Origin: Candolleomyces eurysporus
Lineage: Eukaryota > Basidiomycota > Agaricomycetes > Agaricales > Psathyrellaceae
Length of the DNA stretch: 64,000 bases
Direction of reading: 5' to 3'
Assembly (NCBI GenBank): GCA_027579435.1
Contig: JANBPK010000810.1
Span: forward strand, 186,001 to 250,000
Position 1 is the stretch's first letter. Each line of letters opens with the position of its first letter. The notes beneath the pieces were generated by a model that was not told where the DNA came from, searched no databases, and was given only the letters and a program-made list of their open reading frames with translations. The position numbers and the translations under genes were made by a program. Shown here piece after piece: positions 36,443 through 47,144 of the stretch.

Positions 36443-36748
36443 TGTGTCTTGGGAGGGTGGGTGGATGTCGAGCAGACGGGATAATGAAAAAAAGCAAGAG
36501 AAAATCAGTTACGAGGTGATATTGTAATACAAATAGTGTAGTTTTTGGATGCCCAAGGATATAGAGTTGGTGAAAAAGAGCCTGTCTTCGTGGTTTTGGT
36601 GTGAGTCTTATTGATCCAATCACCGTTTTTGCACAACACTCGCTTCACGTGACCTGACAAACGCTTATCATATCTGATAACTTTTTAGTTCCGGCTCGGC
36701 TGAATACGTTTCTCGGCCGACTCTCTCTCCTCTGCTCATCCCATCGCC
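36443..36748. promoter_or_regulatory. Bidirectional promoter region of eIF4E and MTM1
   Basis: 306 bp with a CCAAT box (36616-36620), an E-box CACGTG (36646-36651), and a GATA inverted repeat (36665-36680) whose right arm is the ATCWGATAA consensus. Confidence 0.6.
36665..36680. promoter_or_regulatory. Inverted GATA pair with ATCTGATAA upstream of MTM1
   Basis: TTATCA (36665-36670) and TGATAA (36675-36680) are inverted around TATC. ATCTGATAA at 36672-36680 matches the iron-regulatory GATA consensus exactly. It lies 69 bp upstream of the MTM1 ATG. Confidence 0.5.
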
Positions 36749-37906
36749 ATGGATCCCTTCCAGGCGAAAATCATCGCTGCGGCGACAGGGTCCACCGTCA
36801 CGGCTCTTACAAGTGAGTATGCACTTCTACGACATCTTAGCTTTCTAACGATACCCCTAGTGACCCCATTCGACCTGGTGAAGACCCGTCTGCAGACACA
36901 GCCGGCTCAGCCTCGCGCTCTCTTCCCAAAACCCCCTCCAAACACATGTTGTCAGCCAAGTAATGCAGCTTCCTGTGTCCGAAATATGTCTTCTCTAGCT
37001 CGGCCCCTTGCAGGAGAAGTCGTGTGTGTCTGGGACCACGGTGTGTTCAAGACAGAGCGGGTCAATGGTTTCTATGATGCAGTAAAGCACGTATGGAAGG
37101 CAGAAGGCGTGAGAGGTCTCTGGAAAGGTGTCGGAACGACTCTGTACGATCATCTCTCTATCTCCTGCCCGAAAGCGACTGACTCCACTCCAGCGTAATT
37201 GGTGTTCCCTCCTCAACTGCGTACATTCTCACCTATGACCATCTACTCCACTCCGTCTTCCCCAAATTCTTCCACCAAGAGAGCTCTCTGCTTCCTTTGT
37301 TCGCTGGTGTGACTGCACGGGGGACGATATCCACCATAGCCTCTCCCCTTGAACTCATCCGCACCAACCTCCAATCAACACCCGTATCCGCCAAACATCC
37401 ACATACGCTCCGATCCGTTCTCGCCTCCATTCGATCCCTGGTTCAGAAACGAGGCACTTTATATCTCTGGCGAGGCCTCGCACCAACACTATGGCGTGAC
37501 GTGACCTTCTCTGGTTACTATTGGGCTAGCTACGAGGCTTGGAAGAAAGCCTTTGCCAGGCGTGGTCATGAGGGAGCCTGGATTGCATTCGTCTCTGGTG
37601 CAATATCAGGGACATCCGCAGCTCTCCTCACATCTCCCTTTGACGTCCTCAAAACTCGCAGGCAGGCTATGATCATGTCTTCAACGACCGGTCAACTTAC
37701 TGGAACCATCCCCCTACTCCTCAAGATCATCCGTACAGAGGGTACTTCTGCCCTGTTTGCCGGCTTGAGCCCCCGTATCGCCAAAATTGCACCCGCATGC
37801 GGTATTATGATTTCTTGCTACGAGGTATGTCCAAACGAAAGTGTACATATTCTATTTCTGACGTTTTCCGCAGGGCATTGGACGCTTCCTGATCCAAAAA
37901 TCATGA
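36749..37906 (+). CDS. MTM1: Mitochondrial carrier Mtm1 (SLC25A39/40 type)
   Basis: Inner-membrane carrier linked in yeast to manganese loading of Sod2 and iron balance, and in animals to glutathione import. MDPFQAKIIAAATGSTVTAL opens helix 1. The carrier signatures are TPFDLVKTRLQ, SPLELIRTNLQ and SPFDVLKTRRQ, one per repeat. The matrix loop after the first signature holds a Cys cluster (NTCCQPSNAASCVRNMSS and GEVVCVWDHGVF), a hallmark of this subgroup. ERVNGFYDAVKHVWKAEGVR and RGLWKGVGTTL follow; the exon then continues IGVPSSTAYILTYDHLL. The last exon ends GRFLIQKS. It converges on the PX-SNARE gene with 165 bp between stops. Confidence 0.92.
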
Positions 37907-38071
37907 CGGACGCCCGACCTCCAAAAGCCCAGGCATGTACTATAACTCGTAACCTGTTCTAATACTATCCTATAACATCTTGTAATATCATGATATCCGT
38001 AACAGGATTATCTACGTAGACGACCAGCATTGTATATAGACGTAGATACACTCATTCAAATGCCACACTCA

Positions 38072-39170
38072 CTACGAAAGCTTGTTCATCTTCTGCTTCG
38101 TCGATGACAGCTTACCTCCCACACGATCCACCTCGTTCGACAGGTCGTCCAGCATTTCAATCTGGAGCCCAACTTCCGCCCCGATAGCTTCACCTAGCTG
38201 ACGCTGCCGTTGCAGTATAGTCGTCATCTGCGACAGCTGATCGTCCTGCTGAGTTATTTGCTGCTGTTGCAAACCGTACAGACCGGTGTTATCCAAGGGC
38301 CTCGTGGTTTCCGTCTCCTTCGGTGGCGAGCTCGCGCCAAACACCCTCCGCGCAGGTCTCGCGAATGTATTGGTTCCCAAAAGCGCTGCTCGATCCGATT
38401 CCGGAGCAGCCGCGCGGCTTTCCGCTGCACTATACGACGGGCCCGCAGCTGCAGCTCTCGCCGTCTGCCTCGCCACCGTCACTATCCTCGTCAACTTCTC
38501 GCAGTCGTCCCTCAGCCTCGCGACCATATCCGTCCGTCTCTGCAGCTCTCCCTCGCTCATCCCAGACATTGCCAGTGGCTGCAACGCCTTATCCAGATTC
38601 CCAATCCTCGCCAACATCCCAGCCAACTTGGTCTTCGCAGCGAGGTTGCTCTTGTGCGAAGCCGCAATGTCGCCTTGGTCCGATAGCGCATCCCGTTTGT
38701 TAATGTCGGACCAAACGTCCCTCAAACGCGCCTGAAGCTCCGAATGCTCGTCGAGCCATGTGGAGAGCGTGAACTGGCTCGGGTCTGATGGTTGCAGGAG
38801 GGTACCCTGCCTCCCAACAGGTANCCCCCATAAACTTCTTGAACGCCTGCGAGTCCCTCCACACACTGTCCTTCGCCCCAACTATCGCTCTCAGATACTC
38901 TTCCAAGCCAACCCTCCTCTCTTCCAAGAGCTTCACATCCTTCCTGGAGCGCAGCATGGAAAAGGAGTGTTTGGGTGGGAGGCTGCATGGTGGTGCGGAT
39001 TTGGTGGACTTGGTCAGCTCCGTGTGGAGATCGTCGAATTCAGAGTAGCGCCGCCACATTTGCCATGACTGAACGTGGGCCTGGACGTCGATCTTGTAGA
39101 CTATGTGCGACTTTGGGGAGGTGCGTTCTTCGTAGCTGCGTATAAACACAGCTTGGATGGCGGTGGTCAT
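38072..39170 (-). CDS. PX-domain Qc-SNARE (Vam7-like)
   Basis: Predicted soluble vacuolar SNARE, bound to PI3P by its PX domain, acting in vacuole fusion. The start is MTTAIQAVFIRSYEERTSP. The PX domain has QSWQMWRRYSEFDDLHTEL and a Pro-rich turn (SLPPKHSF), ending RRVGLEEYLRAI and SQAFKKFMG. A helical middle follows (LNEHSEL-like STWLDEHSELQARLRDVW). The C-terminal SNARE helix is QQDDQLSQMTTILQRQRQLG to LSNEVDRVGGKLSSTKQKM, with the central Gln present and no membrane anchor, as in Vam7. It appears intronless. An N at 38824 breaks the frame between PX domain and middle; without it the reading is FMGVPVGRQGTLLQPSDP. Confidence 0.88.
38824..38824 (-). other. Single N breaking the Vam7-like gene after the PX domain
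   Basis: The minus strand reads ATGGGGGNTACCTG. Leaving out the N gives ATG GGG GTA CCT G and joins the PX frame to the SNARE frame. As written the PX part would end after about 40 unrelated residues. Confidence 0.8.
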
Positions 39171-39335
39171 TGTGAAAGAGGTGGATGGACTGATTTGGGT
39201 TGCCAGCGCCCCTGTCTATAAGCTTTACAAACATCACAGTCCCGGGCCCGCCTGCTTGCTGTGCCATGCGGCAGGCGCGTGCATGCATGGACGGATATAG
39301 TACTCAATATGATTCATCTTTTGTATTACGATGCA

Positions 39336-40483
39336 TTACGATGGCCGCCTCCCAGAGATTACAACGAATCGTGCACCACTGCTCGTATACATCTGCAACA
39401 CCAAAGCGAACAACCACCACCCAACCCCCCGGCTCTTCAAGAACGATATGAAATGGGGAAAAACCTCTTCAGTAATATCCTCATAGACTACGTCATCAAA
39501 GCCGATGTCATCCCGCATCTGTTGAGCTAGTCCCTCCACAGAGATCCGGTTCTCCAAAGGCATAAGCCGAACAACAGAAGTGATCATTCGGGAATACCAC
39601 GTCCCAAGAGCAGTTGGTAAGAAACATATGTCAGCGAGCGCAAGTCTACCGCCGGGCCGAAGACTTGCAAACGCTTGCGACATAAACTTCTGACGTGAAC
39701 GAAAGTGGTACGCGCAATCCGTAGCGAGGATTGCATCGAAGGGGTCGGAAGCGGATGGATGGAAAGGGTGATTCGAGGTGTGCCCGTCCCAAACAGCATC
39801 ATTGGCGAACAGCTTGACTGGGACAGCACTTGAGCCGGAACTTCGTTTCTGCTGTTGCTGAAGCTCGTGAATTCTTCTTTCCGTTCTTTGGCAGTGCAAC
39901 GGGTCGTTCGTGATACCAGATAGCTTGGACGGTCGAGGGACCGAAGGGTCGGAGAGAAGGACCACAAGGCACTCTCCAGTGCCAAACCCTACATCTAAAG
40001 TTGCATTCACAAGGGCTGTTAATACAGAGAGAGCTGGATTGAAAGTAATCAAACACTGCCATACCAAGGACGTTATCTCCCGGCTTCAGTCTCGCAGAAG
40101 CGATGACTTTGAGAGCAAGGGCTATGTAGTAACAACATGCTTATCAATACAAGATGTTTTGTGCTTTGGCGAAATCGAGCTGACCACGGCAAGCATCTGG
40201 AAAGCTGGTCGCTCCCTATTGCATAGATGTAAATTTAACCTTCATCCTTGAAGATCTGTTAAATGCAGAAACCCACCTTCCAATACCCCATATTCAACCA
40301 CTCAGTCTTCGGAAGCTCCTCATCCGACTCGCCAGGTAACTTGTTCAACGACAAGTGCCACAGTCCATACGGCATCTCAGATTTCGCCGCTGCATTGGGT
40401 CTTCGGTAAAGAGTGTAAGATAGAATGGACAGAGGTATCAGAAGGAGCGAGCTGCAGAGCACTCGAGTCGTCGTCAGCGTCAT
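39336..40483 (-). CDS. Membrane-anchored class I SAM-dependent methyltransferase
   Basis: Substrate unknown. The start at 40483 gives an N-terminal membrane helix (RVLCSSLLLIPLSILSYTLY), then LPKTEWLNMGYWK, a motif seen before the fold in lipid-type methyltransferases. The SAM site is NVLDVGFGTGEC, split by an intron. Further on are ATDCAYHFRSRQKFM and LRPGGRLALADICF, the post-I and post-III-like strands. It ends ARFVVISGRRPS. Exons between 39980 and 40260 are short and their limits are tentative. The fold resembles tocopherol/sterol-type enzymes, but this does not fix a substrate. Two SRPBCC-like genes lie directly upstream on the same strand. Confidence 0.82.
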
Positions 40484-40863
40484 GCGCGTAAACTGCTCGT
40501 TGGTCCAGTTGGTGATGGGGTTGATCGGACTTCGGAGTTGGGGAACTCGGAACACTGTCCGCCGATGGCCCGGGGTACATTGTATTTTACACAGAGAGCC
40601 CGTAAAGAACACGATTCTACAGAGCGTAGGATATCTAGGCAAGGTAGGGTCGACCCACATACTATTGGAAAGACTCGGAGCTTTGCTCTCAGCGCTTGTC
40701 ATCTCCATGTTCAGTCTCGCGAAGGAAATACTGATGGCAATGTTCCTACAAAGTACACGCTTTTGAACGTTTAAACTAAGCGGCCGGTGGGGCCCTATCG
40801 AACCATCGAATAGAAGCTCCAAAGACCCGCATGTTGCACTTCTCTCAGTAAAGTGGACACTCC
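40484..40863. other. Spacer between SRPBCC-like copy 1 and the methyltransferase
   Basis: 380 bp, both flanking genes on the minus strand. The frame of the methyltransferase first exon stays open upstream through this region, but no better start is seen. Confidence 0.45.
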
Positions 40864-41392
40864 TTAACTCTGTTCCGCCTTTCCCCATCTTTGTGCCATG
40901 TTCTCCATCACTGTAATGTGAGCTTTGCTCATCGTCGCAAAAACGTACGGCATAGTGACAACAGGTGCCTACGAGTTGCCCACATCGAATCATAGAACCG
41001 TTCAGCAATCACAACCGCCTTTCGCTTCCAAGGAAACATACCTCGACAACCGTATTTTCTTTCACAACGCAACTCCCCTCCGTCTTCCCCTCCACCCAAT
41101 ACTTCGTTTTGAGTTTTGTCCCAAGAGCAGCAGAGACATCCGTCGTCACGCCATCACTGGTCGGTAAGAGCTTGGCTTTGAAAGTGGTAGAGCCTTCGAT
41201 GGGACCGAGGATAGGCAGACGGTCGGTGATCCAGTATGAGTGCTCTTCCTTCTCGCCTTTCACGAGAGACTTGAACAAGGGACCCAGGCTGCACAGCTCC
41301 TGTGGGTTCTGAAGCAGAGCTACAACCTCTTCCTGAGAGGCCGGGATAGTCTTTTCATGCTTGAATTCTCGTGAGGTCGTGAAAGCGGGCAT
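40864..41392 (-). CDS. SRPBCC/START-like protein, tandem copy 1
   Basis: About 150 residues, unknown role; I recall such fungal proteins being labelled DUF7053. The start at 41392 is MPAFTTSREFKHEKTIPASQ. The fold-like pattern is a strand with EFKHEKTIPA, a helix (EEVVALLQNPQELCSLGPLF), then strands YWITDRLPILGP, TFKAKLLPTSDG and TKYWVEGK, and SCVVKENTVVEV. One intron (about 40966-41041) leads to the C-terminal helix MPYVFATMSKAHITVMENMA and AQRWGKAEQS. SRPBCC proteins bind lipids or hydrophobic ligands in a cavity; that is inference here. It is followed by the methyltransferase. Confidence 0.8.
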
Positions 41393-42307
41393 GGAGGAGG
41401 TTAGGAGGTCTGACAAAACGATAGCTACCGAAAGAGAGCGCTGCGGTCTTAACGTTTAACCCTTACTCGGACGCAATCGTGTGCGCTGCCCCCGTCGCAA
41501 CAGCCAGTGTGCTTCAGAAAGACCAACTTGGAATGGACGATCAGATGATGACGGAGACCGGAGTCACCGATTCCACATTGTTCAGATGAGAATCAACACA
41601 TTGCCGATGAGGTTGAGCTATTTACGAATTGAATGAACGCCTAAGCTAAGAATACCTTTCAATATCTGCGATTCAAAGATTCAGTAACGTTTGCCAACCC
41701 AAATTGCCTTTTGCTGGGGTGAAATCGATTATGTACCTGCGCGACAACAAAACACATCTGGAAAGCTGACTGCCAGTACGTAACGTTGAGCGTTGGACAT
41801 TTGGACGACTGATCAGGGACTTACCCTGGCGTACATGAAGGGGGATACGGAACGCAAGAGGCTGCCTGATGTGGCCCGTTGATCGGAGTCAAAGTGTGGA
41901 TGGGATGTGCACAGTTTACTTCCGGCGGAACAGTGGATGGACGCAATTGGTGCATCACCATCCATAAACAGAACTCACTGCAGGGAACGGTGATATAGGG
42001 TGACATCTACACGCAAAGATTCCTCTCTTTTAGTGCTGGGAAATGACCGGTTCCCTCACTTCCGTTGCACCCACTGGATAATTGGATTATGGGTATAGTG
42101 TGCACCATGGCACTATGGCAAATATGCACATCATCCGTCGACATCGCCGCAGCTCCAGAGTCTCGATAAGAAGAAGCGATAAGAACGAATCGGATGGCAA
42201 AGAATGTGCTACAATGTTCAGTTGGTAGTATACGGATGTCGGCGCGCGCCTTCACGACGCAGAGTATGCTTGAACACATGGAACTGGTCTCTTCTCTCGG
42301 CCCTTCT
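41393..42307. other. Spacer between the tandem SRPBCC-like copies
   Basis: 915 bp with no gene and no visible remnant of a third copy. Short minus-strand frames (41821-42006, 42007-42279) have no domain features. Confidence 0.5.
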
Positions 42308-42844
42308 TCAACCCTGCACCGTTGGCGCCTCAGTCCACTGTCTCTGTGCTATCTTTTCCATGACTATCCTATGAGCTTTGCTCACTGTCGGGAAAAAATA
42401 TGGCATGATAATGAGTGGTGCCTAGTGCCCATTGGAACGCCTTCGTTCAGTAGCTGGATTACGCTCACCCGCAAATACCCTAAATTCACGTACCTCGATT
42501 AAAGTAGTCTCTTTCACAATGCAACTTGTGTCCGTCAACTTCTCCACCCAGTACCTCACTCGCAGCCTCGTTCCCATTCCAGCCAGGACATCCGAAATAA
42601 TACCATCCGCCGTCGGCACGATCTCAGCGCTGAAGGTCTTAGAAATGTGAATAGGACCGATTATAGGGAGATGGTCCGTTATCCAGTAGACATTTGGTTT
42701 CTTGTCATCCTTCGCAATCCCTTTGATCAAAGGACCTAGTTGACAAAGCTGGAAGGGATTTTGCAGGAAGGCCACCACGTCCTTCTGAGAGGCCGGGACG
42801 ATCCTCTCCTGCTTGAACTCCCTCGAGGGCCTGAAGGTGACCAT
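42308..42844 (-). CDS. SRPBCC/START-like protein, tandem copy 2
   Basis: Close paralogue of the copy at 40864-41392. The start at 42844 is MVTFRPSREFKQERIVPASQ. The two proteins share SREFK, PASQ, LQNP, LGPL, YWITD.LPI.GPI, a G.... TRL/TKL segment, K.RYWVE or KTKYWVE, and V(K)E(N/T)T. The intron follows the same position (LIEV here, VVEV in copy 1) and the last exon is again a helix (MPYFFPTVSKAHRIVMEKIA), ending APTVQG. Shared intron position shows they arose by duplication. Ligand and role are unknown. Confidence 0.8.
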
Positions 42845-43259
42845 GCTGTGAGAATGAAGAGCTGGGAGGGTGTGTTCTGACAACCGCGTCACGCTTGTGT
42901 GTGTGGATTTTAAGAACGATAAGGAATAAATTACCCGACTATTCTCGGGGTTATACCATCCATCTCATACCGTGCTCCGTCGAAGGTCAACACCAATCGC
43001 ATCCGGATGATCACAGACTTAGTGTTCGCTATAGTCACCGACATAGATTGATACAGTGGTCTGTAATATACAACACATTAGTCATGAATGAATTGCGAGG
43101 GTGGTATCCAAAGGCGTAAAAAGAGTTGAGCTTCGTGAGATTGAACAACAGTAGATGCGACATATTGCGGGGGCGTCCATGTCGATCGCTTGGCTGTAAT
43201 TGCATCGGCCAGCGCGTACAATGTCCAGGTAAGATGCATGATGTCACATTGTCCGAGGG
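42845..43259. other. Spacer between SNF4 and SRPBCC-like copy 2
   Basis: 415 bp, both flanking genes on the minus strand. I see nothing recognisable in it. Confidence 0.5.
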
Positions 43260-44662
43260 CTATGATTTTGTTTCCTCTTCACCCTCCTGAACTTCAGGAA
43301 TATCAACATTCCCGATGAGATAACGGAGGACGTCACTGAGGGTGATCATTCCAAGAAGACGGCCTTTCTTTCCACCTTGTCTTTCTTCCTCCTGGAAAGG
43401 GTGTTAGACTCAAGTGTGGAAAGGCATGGGATGAGACAAACCTCTCCTTCGACAACCACCAACCGATGCACGCGACGTTTCTTTACCAACTGAAACAATG
43501 TCCCCAATGAATCGCTGGCAGTGCAGACAACGACACCAGGGAAGTCTGGTGACCTCTGGGTGAGCGCGTCCCTGATCTTGATATCCAGCGACTGATACGC
43601 CCCAAGTCGAACGAGAGTCTGACAATAGCCATTAGAACATGATGGTAGTATGATGGATTGACCTACAATAACATCCACGGTTTCGTAGAGATTCACCACG
43701 ATGCCTTCTTCGTCAATGATGGGAACGGCGGAGATCGCCCGCTCTGAGAACATATGAACAACATCAAAAACAGCAGTATCGAGGCTAGCTGTTGCGAGAG
43801 GATAATACGGATTTGGCCCTTCTTTAGGTTCGCCTGGAGGTGAAGCGACGTAGGTTCCGATTTTGAGCTTCCTTAGGGATTGATTTAGTTGTTGAATATC
43901 TTTTGTGCACTGTAGAAGAGATTAAAATGCAATACAAGGCAGAAAGGGGTCGTACTCGCGTTGATCGAGATAAATTTGAGCAGACGATACTGCGTTAGCA
44001 CAGAGACGATGACCTCGTGGCCAGTTTCTGAGTCATTATCGAGCAAAGGCAATCGTCTTGCATGAGTTTGGATCAAGAGTTTCCCAGCATCATACAGGCT
44101 ACTCATAGGGTGTTCTCGAAGCAGTGGTGGTTGCGCGACACCTAGTTCTTTCTCGATTTCTGGAATGATGATGATTGATCGTTGGAATGAATGATACACG
44201 AGGAGGCATACCTCGCAGAGACTCTAGTCGGAAGTGTTCGACATCAGCGGCCGCAACATCGTAGGAGGCGGTGTGATAATAGTATTGAATGAGATGAATG
44301 ATGTCGAGAACAGTAAGCATCCCTGCGAATTTCGAGATCGAGCTATTCCATAGAGGGGCAGAGACCACGCCTGAGGATAGAGATTAGAGGATTCCGCAAA
44401 GGAGACTAGGCGTGCAGCTGGCCGCACCATTCAGAAGCAGGCATTGGAGGGCCTTCATGACGTTTAGTTTGGTGTCCAGGACTATCAGCCTGAAGCTGAC
44501 TGGGAATGCATCGTAACACGAGTGGCACTTGAGGAAGTTCCTGATAGAGTTGAGGCCCGCATTGTGCACCTCGATGGAATCCGGGGGGTACAAGCGTGGC
44601 CTGCGGACGGAGCCTTTTCTCTTAACGACCTTGGGCGAAGTTGCTGGGGAAAGGGTGGCCAT
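43260..44662 (-). CDS. SNF4: AMPK/SNF1 gamma subunit Snf4
   Basis: Nucleotide-binding regulatory subunit of the SNF1 energy-sensing kinase. The start at 44662 is MATLSPATSPKVVKRKGSVR, then NSIRNFLKCHSCYDAFPVSF. Four CBS repeats can be traced: NVMKALQCLLLNG/APLWNSSISKFAGMLTVLDI; SSLYDAGKLLIQTHARRLPL; TAVFDVVHMFSERAISAVPI with VVNLYETVDVI; and SDSLGTLFQLVKKRRVHRLV with GRLLGMITLSDVLRYLIG. It ends in an acidic tail. The start is 164 bp from that of the SSH4-like gene on the opposite strand. Length is normal for the family. Confidence 0.95.
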
Positions 44663-44826
44663 GGGTGGGTCGACTGGACGATGCGAGGAGAGCTAATCTG
44701 GGCCAGGAGCGTGACGGGTGTGACTGCGTGACTTGCCGTGTGACTTGCTGAGGTGCACGGCAAATCGCCAAGATCACAGCCAGCTACAACGTTCAACTCG
44801 TTTCTCCCTTTCTTTCTCCTCCTCGT
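44663..44826. promoter_or_regulatory. Bidirectional promoter of SNF4 and the SSH4-like gene with TGAC repeats
   Basis: 164 bp between divergent starts. GTGACTTGC is present twice (44728-44736 and 44740-44748), beside GTGACGGG and GTGACTGC, so four TGAC half-sites lie within about 35 bp. This could be a bZIP-type site cluster. Confidence 0.55.
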
Positions 44827-46715
44827 ATGGACTCTGATATTCCCCAGTCAAACTTCCGCGATGCCCTCGCCACCACAATCCACTCCCTCGTCACCAAGCT
44901 GGCCACCTTTCCAGACATTGACCACGATCCCCCGGACGTCCCCAACCCGCAGCAGCCCGACGCTCTCCTCGTCCTGCTGCCCCTTCTCATCGTCCTCTCG
45001 ACATTTCTGCTGCTGCTCCTGACCTTCCTCATCTGCGTGCTGCTCGTTCGTCGGAGGAGAGGCATTATTCTGCGGGATAGCGATGGGCCCGTGGACATGA
45101 GCCGGGAAGAGCTTATCGAGGGGGAGGGCGGTTTTGAGGGCGTGGAGTCGCGGTGGTTGGAAGGCGTCGCAGAGAACGTTCGACGCGACTATTTGCGTGC
45201 CAAAGGTGGGTCCTCGTCGTCGTCCAAGCGTAGCCGCCCGCTCATCAGGTTTCATCCGTCTTTGTTTCCACAGACTACCAACTTCAATATCCTCCGAATT
45301 CCTTGCCAACCGACATCACTCTATCCCAGTTTCTGTCAATCCAGGAAAAGGGCGTCTCGGCGTGGTCCTTTGAGCCCGACTACGAGACCGTCAACTCACT
45401 CCTTGTCCACGCCAGGACTGAAATCACATTCCTTCCCGACCCCGCGAGCTCCTCTTGTGTGCAGTCGAATCTTCCCCTTCCGAAGTTAAACGAAGTCTAT
45501 TACTGGGAAGTCAAAATGTTCGACCTCCCGGAAACAACCACCGTATCCGTAGGGCTGGCGACAAAGCCTTATCCCCCGTTCCGCGTTCCAGGTCACAGTC
45601 GTAACTCGGTTGCTTACCACTCCAACGGAGACAAGTCGTACAACTACCCTTTCACTGCCACTCAATTTGGACCTGTGTTAAAGGAAGGCGATGTCTTGGG
45701 CGTTGGTTATCGGCCCCGCACCGGCACTGTATTCTTCACTCGGAACGGACGCAAGATGGAGGATGCCTTTGTCGGTCTCAGTCGATGGAACCTATTCCCT
45801 AGCATTGGTGCAGATGGCCCATGTAGCGTTCACGCCAACCTTGGCCAGGCGGGCTTCGTGTTCATTGAAGCCAATGTTAAGAAGTGGGGCCTAGCGCCAA
45901 GCGTTGGCACACTTGCGCCACCGCCTGCTTATGGTAGCGAACGGGGCAGTATCCTTCTTGATGTCGGAGGCCGTGCCCGCCCTGCCACCGACTCGTCGCT
46001 TTCCCCAGGATCTTCTCCCCACTCTCCGCGCCGCTCTCGCAGGCGAGGTCCAGGCGGCGTTGCGTCATCCCCTTTGCGATCTTCAACGTTGGCTGAGCAT
46101 CCTCCGTTGACTCCCCCACCACCCATCACGCCTATCGACGAACACCCGGAGGGCACGTATGAGGCAGAGGACGAGTCGGAAGACCCATCCCAGCCGTTGC
46201 TTTCCAATGACCGGGTGCCACCATCGCCCGTTGCATCGACTAGATCTGTATCCCCCGACGCAGGTGCGCGCAACCCCTTTACGAGTAGTCGGCTTCATCG
46301 CCATTCTCATTCTCAATCCATCTCGCATTTCGCGTCGTCATTATCAGGGCCGAGATCGGAGCTTGCCGTGCATTTGCACCCTCCTCCTGATTCGCCCATG
46401 AGCCCCAGCCATAACCCTCCTACTCCCCATCCGCGAGATATACACTTACAGGCTTTAACACCAGGCCATCGACGGTCTGCCAGCGATGGCAGTAGCCGTA
46501 CGGTTGTTCCGGAAGACCAGCTGCCTTCCCCACCTTTGGCCAGACGCGATCCACCCGCCTATTCCCCTCTCGATGCATTTGCATACGCAGATGGAGTTCA
46601 CATAGATCTTCCGCCCGAAGTCATCTCTGCCGCCGTGGAAGGTAGTCCTCTACCTGAAACCGCCGTGGGGACTGCCGGTCGTTCAAGCGATCGACGGAGA
46701 TCAAGGCGACGTTAA
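44827..46715 (+). CDS. Ssh4/Ear1-type Rsp5 ubiquitin-ligase adaptor with SPRY domain
   Basis: Predicted endosomal/vacuolar membrane adaptor that brings cargo to the Rsp5 ligase. The N-terminal half has one membrane helix (LLVLLPLLIVLSTFLLLLLT, then FLICVLLVRRRR). A single intron (about 45206-45273) precedes the SPRY domain, which holds AWSFEPDYETVNSLLV, YYWEVKMFDLPETTTVSVGL, HSRNSVAYHSNGDK, GDVLGVGYRPRTGTVFFTRN and FPSIGADGPCSVHANLGQAG. PY-type motifs for Rsp5 WW domains follow (PPPAYGSE, DPPAYSPL). The C-terminal third is Ser/Pro-rich and disordered. About 605 residues. Sharing a promoter with SNF4 may tie cargo sorting to nutrient state (inference). Confidence 0.9.
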
Positions 46716-47144
46716 GTCTGTCATCTTCCTTTAAACCAACTTTTGTCTGTATGGTCAGTCACTGTGCTTATTCTTATTTGCTTTGCTGTCGAATAACGTT
46801 CTCTCTCTGTTTTGCAGTATATTATGATATACCTTCCCCATATCGTTGTACTTTGCTCCCATTATGCTATTAGAGGATGATTCACTGCTCTAATCCGGGT
46901 CTCTTATTCCATTCCTACGGACTGTCTCTTTCATTCTCTCGTCTCACACCGCCATACTATTGAACGCCCCCTTCATTTTACACGTTCCCTGCCCTGGGTT
47001 TTTAAGCCAATTTTTTGGTGTCAAGAAGGCTCTGTTGTGGTATACAATATCGCAATAGACGATAAACGCAGTACTTTACAAGGTCATTAATTGGTATCTG
47101 GGTTGACTACTCTAGGGTGTTGGAAAGGCTCCGTTCCAGTGGTA
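46716..47144. other. 3' flanks of the SSH4-like gene and a small membrane-protein gene
   Basis: 429 bp between converging stops; AT-rich with TATTATGATATA near 46821. Nothing coding is seen. Confidence 0.5.
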
